Source: Ziziphus jujuba
Taxonomy: Eukaryota > Streptophyta > Magnoliopsida > Rosales > Rhamnaceae
DNA: 64,000 bases
Assembly: GCF_031755915.1 (NCBI RefSeq)
Contig: NC_083382.1
Coordinates: 15,141,501 to 15,205,500 of the forward strand
Direction: 5' to 3'
Shown here: positions 47,194 to 59,126 of the stretch, one piece after another
Numbering within the stretch: the first letter of the stretch is position 1
How the letters are laid out: every line of letters starts with the position of its first letter
Position numbers and translations under genes: made by a program
The notes under the pieces: generated by a model
Databases searched by the model: none
The model's input: the letters and a program-made list of their open reading frames with translations, nothing else
Told to the model about the DNA's origin: nothing

Positions 47194-50100
47194 GATTAGA
47201 TAGTACATATAATGCTATTCATAATATATTTAATTTAACTTATTTTAAATTTTTTAATTGATGATATTTTTTAAATAAAATGAAAATATCTTTTTATACG
47301 ATAACTAAAAAAAAAGTATGGATTATAACAAAAAATAATAAATTAAAAAAATCGATAAAAAGTTTTTTTTTGTTAATATTTAGACCAAAAAAAAAAAAAA
47401 AAGGAAAACAGAGATTTGACTTTTTATGAAAGAAGGCAGAGAAAATGAAAAGTGAAAAGCCAAGACAAAGAAGGAGAACTCACTTTGACTTTTCCACCAA
47501 CTCACAACCACATCGATTAGAAAAATATTTACTTATTTTTTTATTTTTTTATTAAATATTATATCAAATTAAAAAATAAAAATAAAAAATAAAAAACAAT
47601 AATGAAGATTCAACATGTTAGATTTGCACGCGCTTTCTGCAGAGACCCAGTGAAGAATGATATGTGTAGGTCCCACGCTGTAAGCTGTTGGTCCAAGATC
47701 TGGATGTCAAAATTTCTGATCAAGCACTGTGATTCTGACACGTGTTCTGACAGTGGGTCTGGAATTCCACTTGCTTTCCGACAATAAAGTGAGCACGTGC
47801 TCCACGTTGAGACTGTCTTCTAGCCAGACTGTCACCTTGTCCCATAAATCAATCTTCAGGTTTCAACTACCAATGAAAGAAGATTCACTCAGATTTAGAA
47901 AAATAAAAATCAAAATTAAAATAATTAAAGTTCTGATTATTTATACTTTTTTTAAAGAAAAATAAATATTTTATTTTAAAGGAAAAAAAAAGAAAAAAAA
48001 AGAGATAATATTTAATTTTGACAATTCATGATGGTAACAATGACAGCGAGAATCGTAAAGAGTCTTTGGTTGGAATTTTCAAAAAGCGGAAACCACGAAT
48101 CCTATTCCCATTCTCAAAAACTTTCATTTAATAATTTACCAAAATTTATGGTATAAAGGATCTAGATTTTATTATATAAAAAGAAAACAACTTTATTTTA
48201 TGCTTATTAATATTATTTTTAGAGAGTTTGGTAAGTAGAAAATATACAAAAATCTTAACAAAAAATCTATAACACAACGTCCTCTCCTAACATAAAAAAG
48301 AAAAGAACAACACATATCAAAAAAAAAAAAAAAAAAGGTTCAGCAAAGAAAAAGACCAATATATTTATTTGAAGGGAAAATCAAAAAGATTTAAGGGAAT
48401 AAAAAAAAAAAAAAATAGTTACTTCCAATATTGCTTGTTTGAGTAATCCATGATTGAGTTGACAGAAAACTCCATTGTTTTTTCAGTATCAGAAGCCAGG
48501 AGACAACCATAGAGAGAATAGACACAATTTTCCTGGAGTTTTCTCATTGGTGTAAGTATATATTTATTTATAAGTGCATAAATCTAGCTTTTTGGTATCT
48601 ATTTATTTATTTATATAAAACTGACTAAATTACTCTACCTAAATGATTTACATATTATATTGACCATATCAATTATAGGATTGTGATTGAAGATGAGAAT
48701 TTGACCATAATTCCTTGACAACAACTTTTTTTGGTTTTGTGATCATCCTTGACAAGAACTTAGTGGTTAGTAAGAATGATGGGTTTGAAAATCTTCATAT
48801 TGATTAGACGTTGTTTAGCTGATTTTCTATTTACCCTGATTTAATTGGACTTTATTATATTTAAAATAATTCAATTATAGATGTTATAACCGAATGCCAA
48901 ATAGATTTAAAAATAAAAAATAACTATTTTTTAGAATTAATTATTACTATGCTTAATAAATTTTAAATTTCATAAAAATCTATTTTATATGAATAATTAT
49001 TTCTTTAAAAAATAATTTATAACTGCTATAATTTTTTTTTCATTTTAAGGATATCATATTTAAAATATATACAAATTAAATTTAATTATTTTAAATTAAA
49101 AATATATAAAGAACTATAAAATTTGATTTTTGATTAATTTTTACTAAATTCTAATTTACAAAGATTTAACATTGAATTTAATTTGACATAATAATAATTA
49201 AACATATCAATAGAAATTATTCCTTTTTTTTCATTTTAAATCTTATAAATAAATATTCCTATCAAATATGATCTAAAAATTTTGATAATACTAATGAAAC
49301 TTGACTCTCACCAGGGCCTAATTCTATATACATGGAGTCTTTTATATGTTTTATTGTGACTGTCATCAATTGTGGAGGGTAAATTAGGAGAGAATTAAGC
49401 AAAGGTAATGTTTTTTTGGTTGTAAATTTGGAGAGACCTAAGCAAATGTAATGTTTTTTGGTTAAATTAAGCAAAGGTACTGTAGGTTAGCTTGAAAGCT
49501 CATAATGAATATCAAGTTAAACTTAATAGAGTTAGAATCTTCAACTCTAATTTCGGAATGATAGCAATAGGAGCTTTGTGGTGTGCTTAGAGATCAAAGA
49601 GGCTGCTTGGTGGGTTTTTGGTTTGTCCTGAAATTTTATGAAAAGCCAATTGTATTTTGGCAGAACTATCTTTCTGCTTTTGAAATTGAGCTTGCAGTTT
49701 GGGCTTTTCAAAGTTGCTACACTGGAAATTGACATGCTAGTGGTGGTTTCTTGGATAAATGGTAGCATGGAGCCAAAGTCATTGATTGATTGTTCCATTT
49801 CATCTAATATACTTCGGTTTTTAAACTATTTTGAAATCCATAATGGAATACACCCGTAAATGATTTTTCATGTTTTATTATTATTTTTTTTCTAAATTTC
49901 TTTTTCGGTTGGATCAAGATTATGATATTTTATAAATCAACAAGAAAATAGCATGACTCAAATCTTTTAGAAAGACTTACTAACAAATCAACTTTACTTT
50001 GTAGTTGGTGATTTTTCATGCTTGATGTGGCTAATCTTGTACCGTGAATGAAATTTTGTTGTTTTACGATTTAGATTAGCATAACGTATAACTAAAACAA

Positions 50101-50967
50101 ACATTAGAAAGAAAAATCAACAACTAGGACAGATCACAAACTGATTGGTTTTATAACAAGTAAACAGGCTCATTCTGTTTGGTCAACGGGTTTATATTAC
50201 ATCAATGGTTTAATGGTCTTATATTTCTTCGTCCAATCGGGTTTGTGTCACCGACCCCGCCAGTAGACCAAGTCCTCTATGTCAATTCATACATATGAAT
50301 GTATGTGGGTTTCTGAGAAGAAGAGGATTGAAGTTGAATTTTTCTGATCAGTTCATATTTGAATTTTAAGCACAAAAAAAAAAAAAAAGAAAGAAAAAAA
50401 AAACCCACCAAATTGAAGGAATTATTTTTGATTTTCAATTGGAAATAATATGAATTTGATTTTGAGAGCCATAAATGACGTTTTAAAGAAGGTAGAGGTG
50501 CGAATTCACAGCCACTTGCCCAACTTTTTTTTGTCACTTTTTGAAGGTTCTTTTATCTTCTATCACGTCTCTAACCTTAAATCCTCTGGCCTTTCTCTGT
50601 TGGTATTTGTGGAACTTCCAAAAATACCAGTGAATTTGCGCTGAATATATATAAATATATATATTTTATATGTAATTTGTAAAGTCAAAATAGCTATAAT
50701 CAAAATTCCCACACGCAAAGTTTCTTTCTTTTTCGACTTTGAAATTTATTCATTACATGTTTTGGAAAATCAAATAAACGTAAATGTAAAGATATTCTTT
50801 TATTAATATTGTTTTGATTATTATTCGAAAGATTGAGACTTTCTTCCACTCAGATCGCATCTTCAACAGAACCCAGGCTGTTTCGTCGGTCCTTCTTTTT
50901 CAACTCTTTTTTTTATTTTTTATTTTCCATTAACAAAATCGGAAAAAAAATAAAATAAAATATCCAC
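45263..50967. other. long AT-rich intergenic region
   Basis: No gene is supported. 47600-47860 is less AT-rich and contains GACACGTG and CACGTG motifs but no recognised protein. 49640-49800 shows a weak RNase H-like phrase (LEIDMLVVVSWINGSMEP) of the kind seen in plant LINEs, too short to call. 50650-50967 is the probable promoter and leader of the lipase gene. (AT)n at 47162-47188. Confidence 0.5.
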
Positions 50968-53900
50968 ATGGCGTTGAAGCCCTCAAGGATTCGTACTTTC
51001 CACCCTTTTCATGGTATTTGTTCTTTTAGACCCGTCACTGTTCTCGTTATCTTTAAGCTTATTTTTCTCGGCTTTTTATTTTTTGATTTTTAATTTTTCC
51101 TCTTCCCTTTCAGCATTAAGGAACAAAGTGTTTTTTCGGTTTCTAATGCTGTAGAATTCAGGGCCAGATTTGGTTCACATAGAAGGAATAAGAAATCGAG
51201 CTTGGAAGTAATGGCTCCTCCTGTGAGGTTGCCAGGGGTTGACAAGGAATTGCAGAAGCTTTTGGATGCTAATATGGATAAAGCTCCAGCTAGAAGACGA
51301 GCTCGAGAGGCTTTTAAGGATATTCAACTTGGGATTGATCATATTTTGTTTAAGGTATTGGCTTTCGATGGTATTTGGATTAATTTTTATTATATTTGGG
51401 AATCTAAACTTTTTGGGTTTCTATGATTTGGACCATTGGTTTTGGGGTTGTATCGATTGGATTGAGTTAAATTTTGAGAGATAAGACTTTGTGTTTATGT
51501 TGAGTTTTGATAATCCTTAATCATGTTTCGTAAGAAAGTCACTTAAGAGTTGTGATTGTTTGACTTTGAATGGCTGTCCCCACTCTCTTCAATTACTTTT
51601 GACTACTTTGGAGTTGTTGCAGACTAATATTGATTCTCGATTGATTGTTTTGCAGACGCCAACTGATGGATTGAAAATGAAAGAGGTGAGTAACTACTGC
51701 TTTTATTGCTGTTTCTGTCTGTTTGGATTTGTTTACTAGAGATGGAGGAAAGTTGGTGCAAAATGCATATTTAGAGGATACCACGTGCTACTTTTGGAAA
51801 ACAGTTTTAATGCTGTGTTTTCTGGCTGCAGTTAGTTTTCACATATCAACATCAACTTTAGTAGCTAGAAAGTTTCCAACATTACTTTTTTTCTGTTAGT
51901 TGTGCCTTTTGACTTTCGTTGTTCGATTATACCTAGGTGGAACTGGAAGAGATATTGGTTTATGTGATTATTGTTGTTTATCATGCTAGGCATAATTTTT
52001 TTTATAAGAAATGCTTATTGAGCTTTATGGAATCCTGTTAAATTTTGTGAGGTTGTTACAGTCTATTTATCATATGAAGATGACAACACCATGTTTTGTA
52101 TTGTAGTCATATGAGGTGAACTCTAGGGGATTGGAAATTTTCTCCAAAAGTTGGCTGCCGGAGACATCTCGCCCTAAAGCATTAGTGTGTTACTGTCATG
52201 GCTATGGTGATACGTGCACATTTTTTTTCGAAGGCATGTTGATCAGATAAAAAAGTTTGTAGTGACCAATTTTATTCTTTTTAAATACTATGCTAACGAA
52301 ACCAATTATCTCCTAACATCTGCAGGAATTGCAAGGAAGTTGGCATCACGTGGATATGGAGTTTTTGCAATGGATTATCCAGGACTTGGTCTTTCAGAAG
52401 GACTCCATTGCTATATTCCTAGCTTTGACGGGCTTGTAGATGATGTCATCGAGCATTACTCCAAAGTAAAAGGTCTGTTAAATTTTAAGCTTGTATGGCA
52501 TCATTACTTATTGAGTTCCTGTGTTTCTTTCTGTTCAAATAACTTGTTTTCTTCATGTACCTCTTTTGCTCTGCAAGTTGTAGAAGTTATCTTTCTTATG
52601 AATTTGTGACCACGTGGTGCACTGTAAAATTAGAAGTACTAAATGGTATGCAAACAAACAATATTTTGTATGAGGTTCTATTCTCAATGTTTATAAATGT
52701 TGATGTGGATGGCAGAGAATCCGGAGTACTCTACCCTTCCAAGCTTCCTCTTTGGACAGTCGCTGGGTGGAGCTGTAGCTCTGAAGATTCACCTAAAGCA
52801 ACCTAATGCATGGAATGGTGCAATTCTTGTTGCACCCATGTGCAAAGTAATTTCTGAACCTGATTAAATGTTAACCAAAAAATAAATAAATAAATAAAAA
52901 TTCACTTCTCTTATGTTATCACTTCTCTTATGTTATTTGTACCTTTAATTGACAGAAATTTTGTTTTTAGATTGCAGATGACATGGTTCCACCATGGCTG
53001 CTGACACAAATCTTGATCGGTGTGTCTAAGTTTCTTCCGGCAATGAAATTAGTTCCAAATAAGGATTTGGCCGAGGCATCGTTTAGGGACTTGAAGAAGA
53101 GAGAAATGGTAAACTCTTTACCTTAAAAGATCATTATATATAGCCTTGTGACGTTGTAGGCATGTAGTGTAATGGTTATTGTCTTTTTTTTTTTTTTTTT
53201 TTGGGTCCCCCGCCTTTGAATAACTTTTGGTCCAACATAATCCTTTATGTTTAACTCCTTACTTAACTAAAATGTTTCTGTATTTTCTTTGAATACAGAC
53301 TGCCTATAATGTTATTGCTTACAAGGATAAACCGCGCTTGCGAACTGCTGTAGAAATGCTAAGAACTACACAAGAGATAGAACGTAGGTTAGAAGAGGTA
53401 TGTCTGTTCTCTGACTTCTCTTTGTCAAGGATGTGATATCCAAATCCCATGGACCTCTGTCTTGACTTTTGATTCCAACTTGCATTATTAAATCCAGTTT
53501 TTACATAAGAAACCCATAATATGCATTCTCTATTTTTGTTTTGGTTCAGTTTTTCTGCTTTGTAGTTTAGGCTTGGCTCCCTTTTTAGTGAGTCCAAAAA
53601 ATCAGTTAGTGTCATATTTGTTACTTTATAAACCTGAATCATGTAAACCAAATGCCAATTCTAGAATTAAGATCTGAATGTGAAGATGTACTTGGAGAAT
53701 CTTACAACTCTAGGTGCTTGTGATTATTCATCTTCAGCATTTCGGACTCCCTGGAAATTGTCTTCGCCAAAGTTTCTGATAAATTTGGTGTTTCGACTAG
53801 CAGAGTGCTAAATGAAGCATGAATAATTATGTGGCAAAATTATTGTTAGTTATGTAGTTAATTACCTGCTTCCGACAAATTGACACTGGCAGTGTATAGT

Positions 53901-54366
53901 ATAGCAATCTCCAAACCTTAATGTAGCAGAAACAAATTCTATGGGATATGTATAGCTTTCAATGTTCACCTGATTTGCTGATTTTAGTTGGGAATAGCTC
54001 CACATTGAGAGGCTTCTTTGAGCTTTGAGCCTATTTTGATTTGAGGAGTCTTGAACGTTGCATTCAAAGCATTTAGTTATTCCAGATACTATTTACTTTT
54101 TTATTCTTATATTTTTTTATCCGTGGATGTCATTACAGGTCTCCCTGCCATTATTAGTTCTGCATGGAGAGGCTGACATTGTTACCGATCCATCTGTGAG
54201 CAAGGCCTTGTATGAGAAGGCTAAAAGTTCGGACAAGAAGCTTAAGCTTTACAAGGATGCATACCATTCTCTTCTAGAGGGTGAGCCAGACGAAATGATA
54301 GTTCAAGTTTTTGATGACATTGTTTCTTGGCTTGATGAACATAGCACAATAACTACAGACAGCTGA
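50968..54366 (+). CDS. monoacylglycerol lipase-like alpha/beta hydrolase
   Basis: Nine exons join in frame: 50968-51013, 51155-51354, 51656-51685, 52107-52233, 52326-52472, 52716-52846, 52971-53108, 53299-53397 and 54139-54366, 381 residues. It belongs to the plant MAGL / caffeoylshikimate esterase-like lipases, which hydrolyse monoacylglycerols or related esters. The oxyanion HG pair is His123-Gly124 (CYCHGYGD). The nucleophile is Ser199 in GQSLGG, with Asp319 (HGEADIVTD) and His349 (AYHSLLEG) completing the triad. The first 50 residues are rich in R, K, S and H without acids, so a plastid targeting peptide is likely, with MAPPVRLPG as the mature-like start. The fourth intron starts with GC (GAAG/GCATGT), not GT. 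The first intron uses the acceptor CTGTAG at 51154, because the more obvious CTTTCAG at 51114 would bring a stop into frame. Substrate is not readable. Confidence 0.88.
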
Positions 54367-55520
54367 CCTCGCTATCTTTGTGTGCACGCCAGCTTGTGGC
54401 CGTGTGCATGTGTACAAAAGGGGACTTGAAATTGTTGTTACAAAGTTTTCCATTTTGTGCATAAACTATCAAGTAGCTAACATTGGAAAACCTTATTTTC
54501 CATACATTTTTACTTTAACTTATTGACCATTTTGTTTATTGACATAAATGGCTGGAGCTTTTCCTGTTTAACTTCAGATTGACTGGGAAGTTGCTCGAGG
54601 TCGATACGCTATATATGATAAGAGTTTCTACTTATTTCTTCCATTACTCTGTTAGAACTATTCATGGATTTCTAGTTCTTTTCGTGAGTGACAACTAATA
54701 AAACCTAATGGAAATTAAGTGGTCATAATGCAGATTTCATACCAAAAAATGAAATTAATTATTCTTCAGTCTGAAAAAATGAAAAGCTCATTGGTGAAGT
54801 AGGAGTGATACTTGTAAGGAAAAGGTGATGCCTTTGAGGTCGTTGTTAGGTCCGTGATAGACACCCTGCCTTGTACTTAAAGATTGGAATTTGTATTCTT
54901 TTAGCTCACAGTGAGAAATTTGATAGTTTTGGTCCAATAATGGAGTGAAAGAGCCTGGCTTTCACCCTTTCTTGGCCCACAAGGCAGCTTTTGATGTTTT
55001 GTTGTTTTCAGCATAAATGAAAATGGACTCTGTAATGCATTTGCACCACTATTGCTAGTTTATTCTACATTTTCAACAAATTTCAATGTAGCTTTTAGGA
55101 GGTGGTACAAGAAATTTCAGTATATGACACAATTTTGTATCTTTTGGCTGTTCAAGGTTCTAACACCTCTCCATTGGCCCCCACCGCATTCATACTTATT
55201 TTTTTGGTGGTGGGTGGGTCACAATTGGTAGGAGAGTTTCACAAGCAAGATGTTGGAGTTAGATTCTTTCTGCTGTTTGATAACTAACAAAATACAGTTT
55301 TAGGTTGAAATGCAACAATGAATTGAGTGGTGTAAACTAGCCAAACCATCCAAGTATCAAAATTTTCAGACTCAACTTGTATGATTTATAGATGATTGAG
55401 TCCGCTAAAAAAAATTCATTGAATTTCTTTGACTTGTTTGAGACTAACTCAATTCGACTCGTTATAAGACAGCTAGAGCATTTTGAGATTAACCTTGATT
55501 AAAGCTTGAAAAATTGACAC
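54367..55520. other. 3' untranslated region of the lipase and spacer
   Basis: No coding sequence supported. Confidence 0.55.
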
Positions 55521-56370
55521 CCTTGCATCATAAATTTTATCGGAATTGGCATTTTGCATCATAAAGAATTTTTTTCTGGTAATTTGCATCCGGAACTCAC
55601 AACGTCCTTACACCATTGGTCCTTCTACCAAACATTAAAATGGAAATGAGGGTGCAAAGTGTAAATTTTTATATAGTTTAGGATGCAAATTGCAAAAATT
55701 TCAAATAAAAGGTACGTAAAAAAAAAGCATAAAAGTCTATAAAAAAAGAAAGGTCAAGTATCTTTAAAATATAAAAGAATATTTTGAAAAATTTCTTTTA
55801 TAAACTTTGAAAATATATATATATATATATATAAATATTAAAGAACATATTTTATAAAAATAAATTTTCAAAGTTTTCTTTTATATTTTAGAAATACTTG
55901 ATCACTTTCTTTTAAGGTTTTTATTTTTTCTGATCTCTAAAATATGCACAAAGTATTACTTTTATTTTTTGAAAAAATTACATTTGCATTTTTATAATAA
56001 TCTATGCAATTCTTTTACACATATTCAAATTCTTTTATTGGTTTTCATATTTTTTAGAATATTTATTATATGTAAAATATTTTTATTTTTGAAATATTAC
56101 ATTTGCAATTTTTTAAAAAGTTTTTTTACTAACTTATTAAAAAATAATAATCTTCTTTTTAATTATTTTTTATTTTTTTATTTTTTTATTTGAAATATTT
56201 TACAACTTGTACCTTAAACTATATAAAAATTATATTTTACATTTTCATTTAAATTAAATAATTAATAGAAAGTTCAGCGCTGGAAGAAGAAATGTAAATT
56301 GTCAAAAAAAAAAAAAATTAAAGTGTAAAGTACCAACTCTAATAAAATTTAGAGTGAAATTTCCCCTAAA
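55521..56370. mobile_element. long-inverted-repeat (foldback) MITE-like element
   Basis: The two halves are inverted copies of each other. CATAAATTTTATCGGAATTGG at the left mirrors CTAAATTTTATTAGAGTTGG read from the right end. TTTATATAGTTTAGGATGCA near 55668 mirrors a near-identical stretch near 56215, and TCAAGTATCTTTAAAATATA near 55752 mirrors one near 55890. The centre, near 55830, is an (AT)n run. No coding sequence. Ends are approximate and no clear target duplication was found; Mutator-like MITEs often have such long arms. Confidence 0.65.
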
Positions 56371-56922
56371 CCTTAAAACCAAGAAAAGTTTCCTTTTACT
56401 AAGTACCGTTTGTTGATAGTCACTTGAATATCGGACGTTGTTAGTTTCAAGGATGTTGCAATAATTTCACTTAAGTCGCCCAAGCAGTGAAAATCAAGGA
56501 TTAAAAAATCAAAAATATTTTGAAATTTTTGTCCATATATCTGTTTTTTTGTGGTGTGGAAATGAAACTTAAGTTCCAAATGAAAACGGATAAAAGTTCT
56601 GTAATATTTATCAAAAATTTTGATATTTATTTATTATTTTTATAGAAATCTCTGTTAAAATATTCATATTAAATTCTTAACAATTTGATTAAAAAATCTA
56701 TAATTTCTATAAAAATTTCTAACGAATATCGAAAATTGAAAATATCCATTAAATATTTTAAATTTTTTTTAAAAATTTATAAATATTATTGATATTTAGT
56801 AAATTTTTTTATCACATTAATTTCATTGATAGTTTTTTTACCTTTTAATTAACTTTTAAACATTTAGTGATATAAATAAAATAAAATGAATTGAATTAAA
56901 TAACATTAATAAGTTCTATTTA
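56371..56922. other. AT-rich sequence with repeated TATTT/AAATATC motifs
   Basis: No gene. Motifs such as AAAATTTTGATATT at 56610 and again near 58380 in inverted arrangement may be subterminal repeats of the decayed element that encloses the next two features. Confidence 0.4.
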
Positions 56923-58016
56923 TTGAATATTGATAAAACAACAATACAAAAATTGTGGATTGTATTTTTTAACATGGCAAATCTTGGATTAAGCCCATTT
57001 AATAGTGAACAATATTATACACATGCAACACAAGATGAAAATCATGGATGTAGAGTAGGGTTGTCAATTTATCCCGCACACAACAACGAAAACCGTGGTG
57101 AACTGCCCTTAACAGGGCAATTTTTCGCCAAAAAATTGGGGTTTGCGGGCGGGATCAGTTTTTATCCTTAAGGCCTGAATCGGTATCAGGCTGGGATCGG
57201 AGAATAAAGAACCCGACTCGAACCCGACCAATGTATATTTACTTTTTTTTTTCTTTTTTTTTTTTATATTTTATGTATCTTGATATTGTATTTTTTAAGG
57301 TTGTATTTTATTATAATTATAAATTTGGACTTTGACGTATTTTATTATATTTTATTGCATTTTAGTCACTTTATTTACATTTTATCCATAAAATAAAATT
57401 TTTTATATAAATTTCTCAAAAAAAATTATATCAATTTAAAAAAGAAAAAAAGGGGAAAACAGTTTCGCCCCATTCCAGATTGGAAAATCTCCGTCCCCGC
57501 CTCGCTTCTAAAGAAAATAGGAAAACTATTGGGACAGGATGGATAATTCTCCGTGGGGATGGGGAAAGGATTTTAAAAACCGATCCGGCCTTGTCCCATT
57601 GACATTCCTAGTGTAGAGATGAAAGTCAGGGAATTGGTGCTGTTGGAAAAAACTATATAGGTAAAGAGAAATCTATAATGGAGATGTCACAACAAAAAGA
57701 GGATTCGATTTCTATGAATTTTGAATCAATAAGGGTTAAAAATCATTTTGATAACCCTTATTCAATGGATGTGTATGAAATATTATCAAGTAACAACTCA
57801 TGGCTATCATCTTAAACTCAACTATCAGAAAATAGTAATTATGCACATAGTCAATCAATAATGTAAGATCCATATGATTGTCATATTAACAATTATATGC
57901 AAAATTATAAAGGAGATACATTTTTTAATAACTACTTCTCACATTTCAAATTTTAAAATCAAAATAAAGAAGAGAGCGATGATTTTCAACCATTTATAAA
58001 TTTTATGTGGTATTAG
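56923..58016 (+). pseudogene. hAT-like transposase tail remnant, split by a MITE
   Basis: If the 555-base insert at 57056-57610 is left out, a frame continues across it with phrases such as NLGLSPFNSEQYYTHATQDE, then NFESIRVKN and FINFMWY before several stops. The ATQD...HGCR style and the tyrosine- and asparagine-rich tail resemble the C-terminal end of plant BED/hAT transposases. This is an identification from general look only. Stops inside the second half show it is dead. Confidence 0.35.
57056..57610. mobile_element. hAT-type MITE
   Basis: Ends TAGGGTTGTCAAT and, read on the other strand from the right, TAGGAATGTCAAT form inverted terminal repeats. The flanks are ATGTAGAG (57048-57055) and GTGTAGAG (57611-57618), an 8-base target duplication with one mismatch. 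The interior holds the GGGGATGGGG / CCCCGCC type stretches of the plant hAT MITEs that begin TAGGG-TGTCAAT. 555 bases, no coding sequence. Confidence 0.82.
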
Positions 58017-59126
58017 TATTAAAATAACATTTATAAAATACAATGTAATTGTAATAATTGTTTTTATATTTTCGTTAATAAATAATTTTATCAAATATGT
58101 ATTTTTTGGCATATTTTTATTAATAATAATTTATTTATGGTCATTATTATTTATTATAAATTAATTGATTAACAAGAATATAATATCTATTCAATATTTT
58201 AACAAATTTTATAATCAATTTAATAATTGATAGATTAAATAAATCAATTATAAAATTTCAATAAAAATTTTTATTTTTTAAAATAAATTTCTATCATTTT
58301 TATAAATTTTTATCAATATTTTAATATTTTTTTATATTTCTATTAAAATTTATGTATTTTAAATTTTGGATATTTTTATTAATATCAAAATTTTGAACAT
58401 TGGTTATGATATATTACTCTATATTATTCTTATAAAACAAAAAGAAAAACATATAACTTCGGACAAATATCAAGCAGAGTGCTTTTCCTTAAAACCGCAA
58501 AATTATACCTTTAAAATGACACCTTTCATGGTGCCTATATCTTTTTTGTTAACAAAATTTGTGACGGAGAAATGACAACTGGAGGAAAGAAATATACAGT
58601 GAAACGAAAAAAAACAAAAAAAAAAAAGAGAAGAAAAAAAAAGTATTAATTCTGGACTCCATTATAGCATCACAAAGTAGGCCAAGCAGCAATAGTTGAA
58701 GTGAAAGATAAACGATAGCCATTCAATAAATAAACCATAACCCATGTGAGTTTGCTGGATCCCATCAAAATAGAGATAGAAAATTCAGAGAAAAAAGAAG
58801 AGACAAACCCAGTTCAAGTGGGGTGTCCAATATTATCCAGTTGATCCATAATTGGGTTTTTAGGCTAACCATTTAGTGCACTCTAGCTCTTTGCCTAGTT
58901 GTATTTGAAAGTTGAAACTATTACTTGCCTTTTTGTTGTCGGCTAGTGCGCAATGACCATCCATTTTCTCTTTTTGCTTCTCTCTCGTTTGCGTGTCAGT
59001 CTCTGCTGTGAGTCTCTCTAAGTGGGAAAATGTTTCTAATTTTGGTTTCCCATTTTCGTTTTTATGATATAAGCGGGAACCATTATTGTAGTCTTTGATA
59101 GTGGGTGTATTGGGTTTGCACTGGAC
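58017..59126. other. AT-rich spacer and 5' region of ABA4
   Basis: No coding sequence supported. From about 58640 the sequence becomes less AT-rich, as expected for promoter and 5' leader of the next gene. Confidence 0.5.

Noticed and set aside
47602..47965. Possible small gene with less AT-rich sequence and CACGTG motifs
   Set aside because: The open frames are short, overlapping and match no family I recognise; no splice structure seen.
49547..49859. RNase H-like phrase that might be a LINE fragment
   Set aside because: Only one short motif is similar and the other residues of the domain are not in frame.
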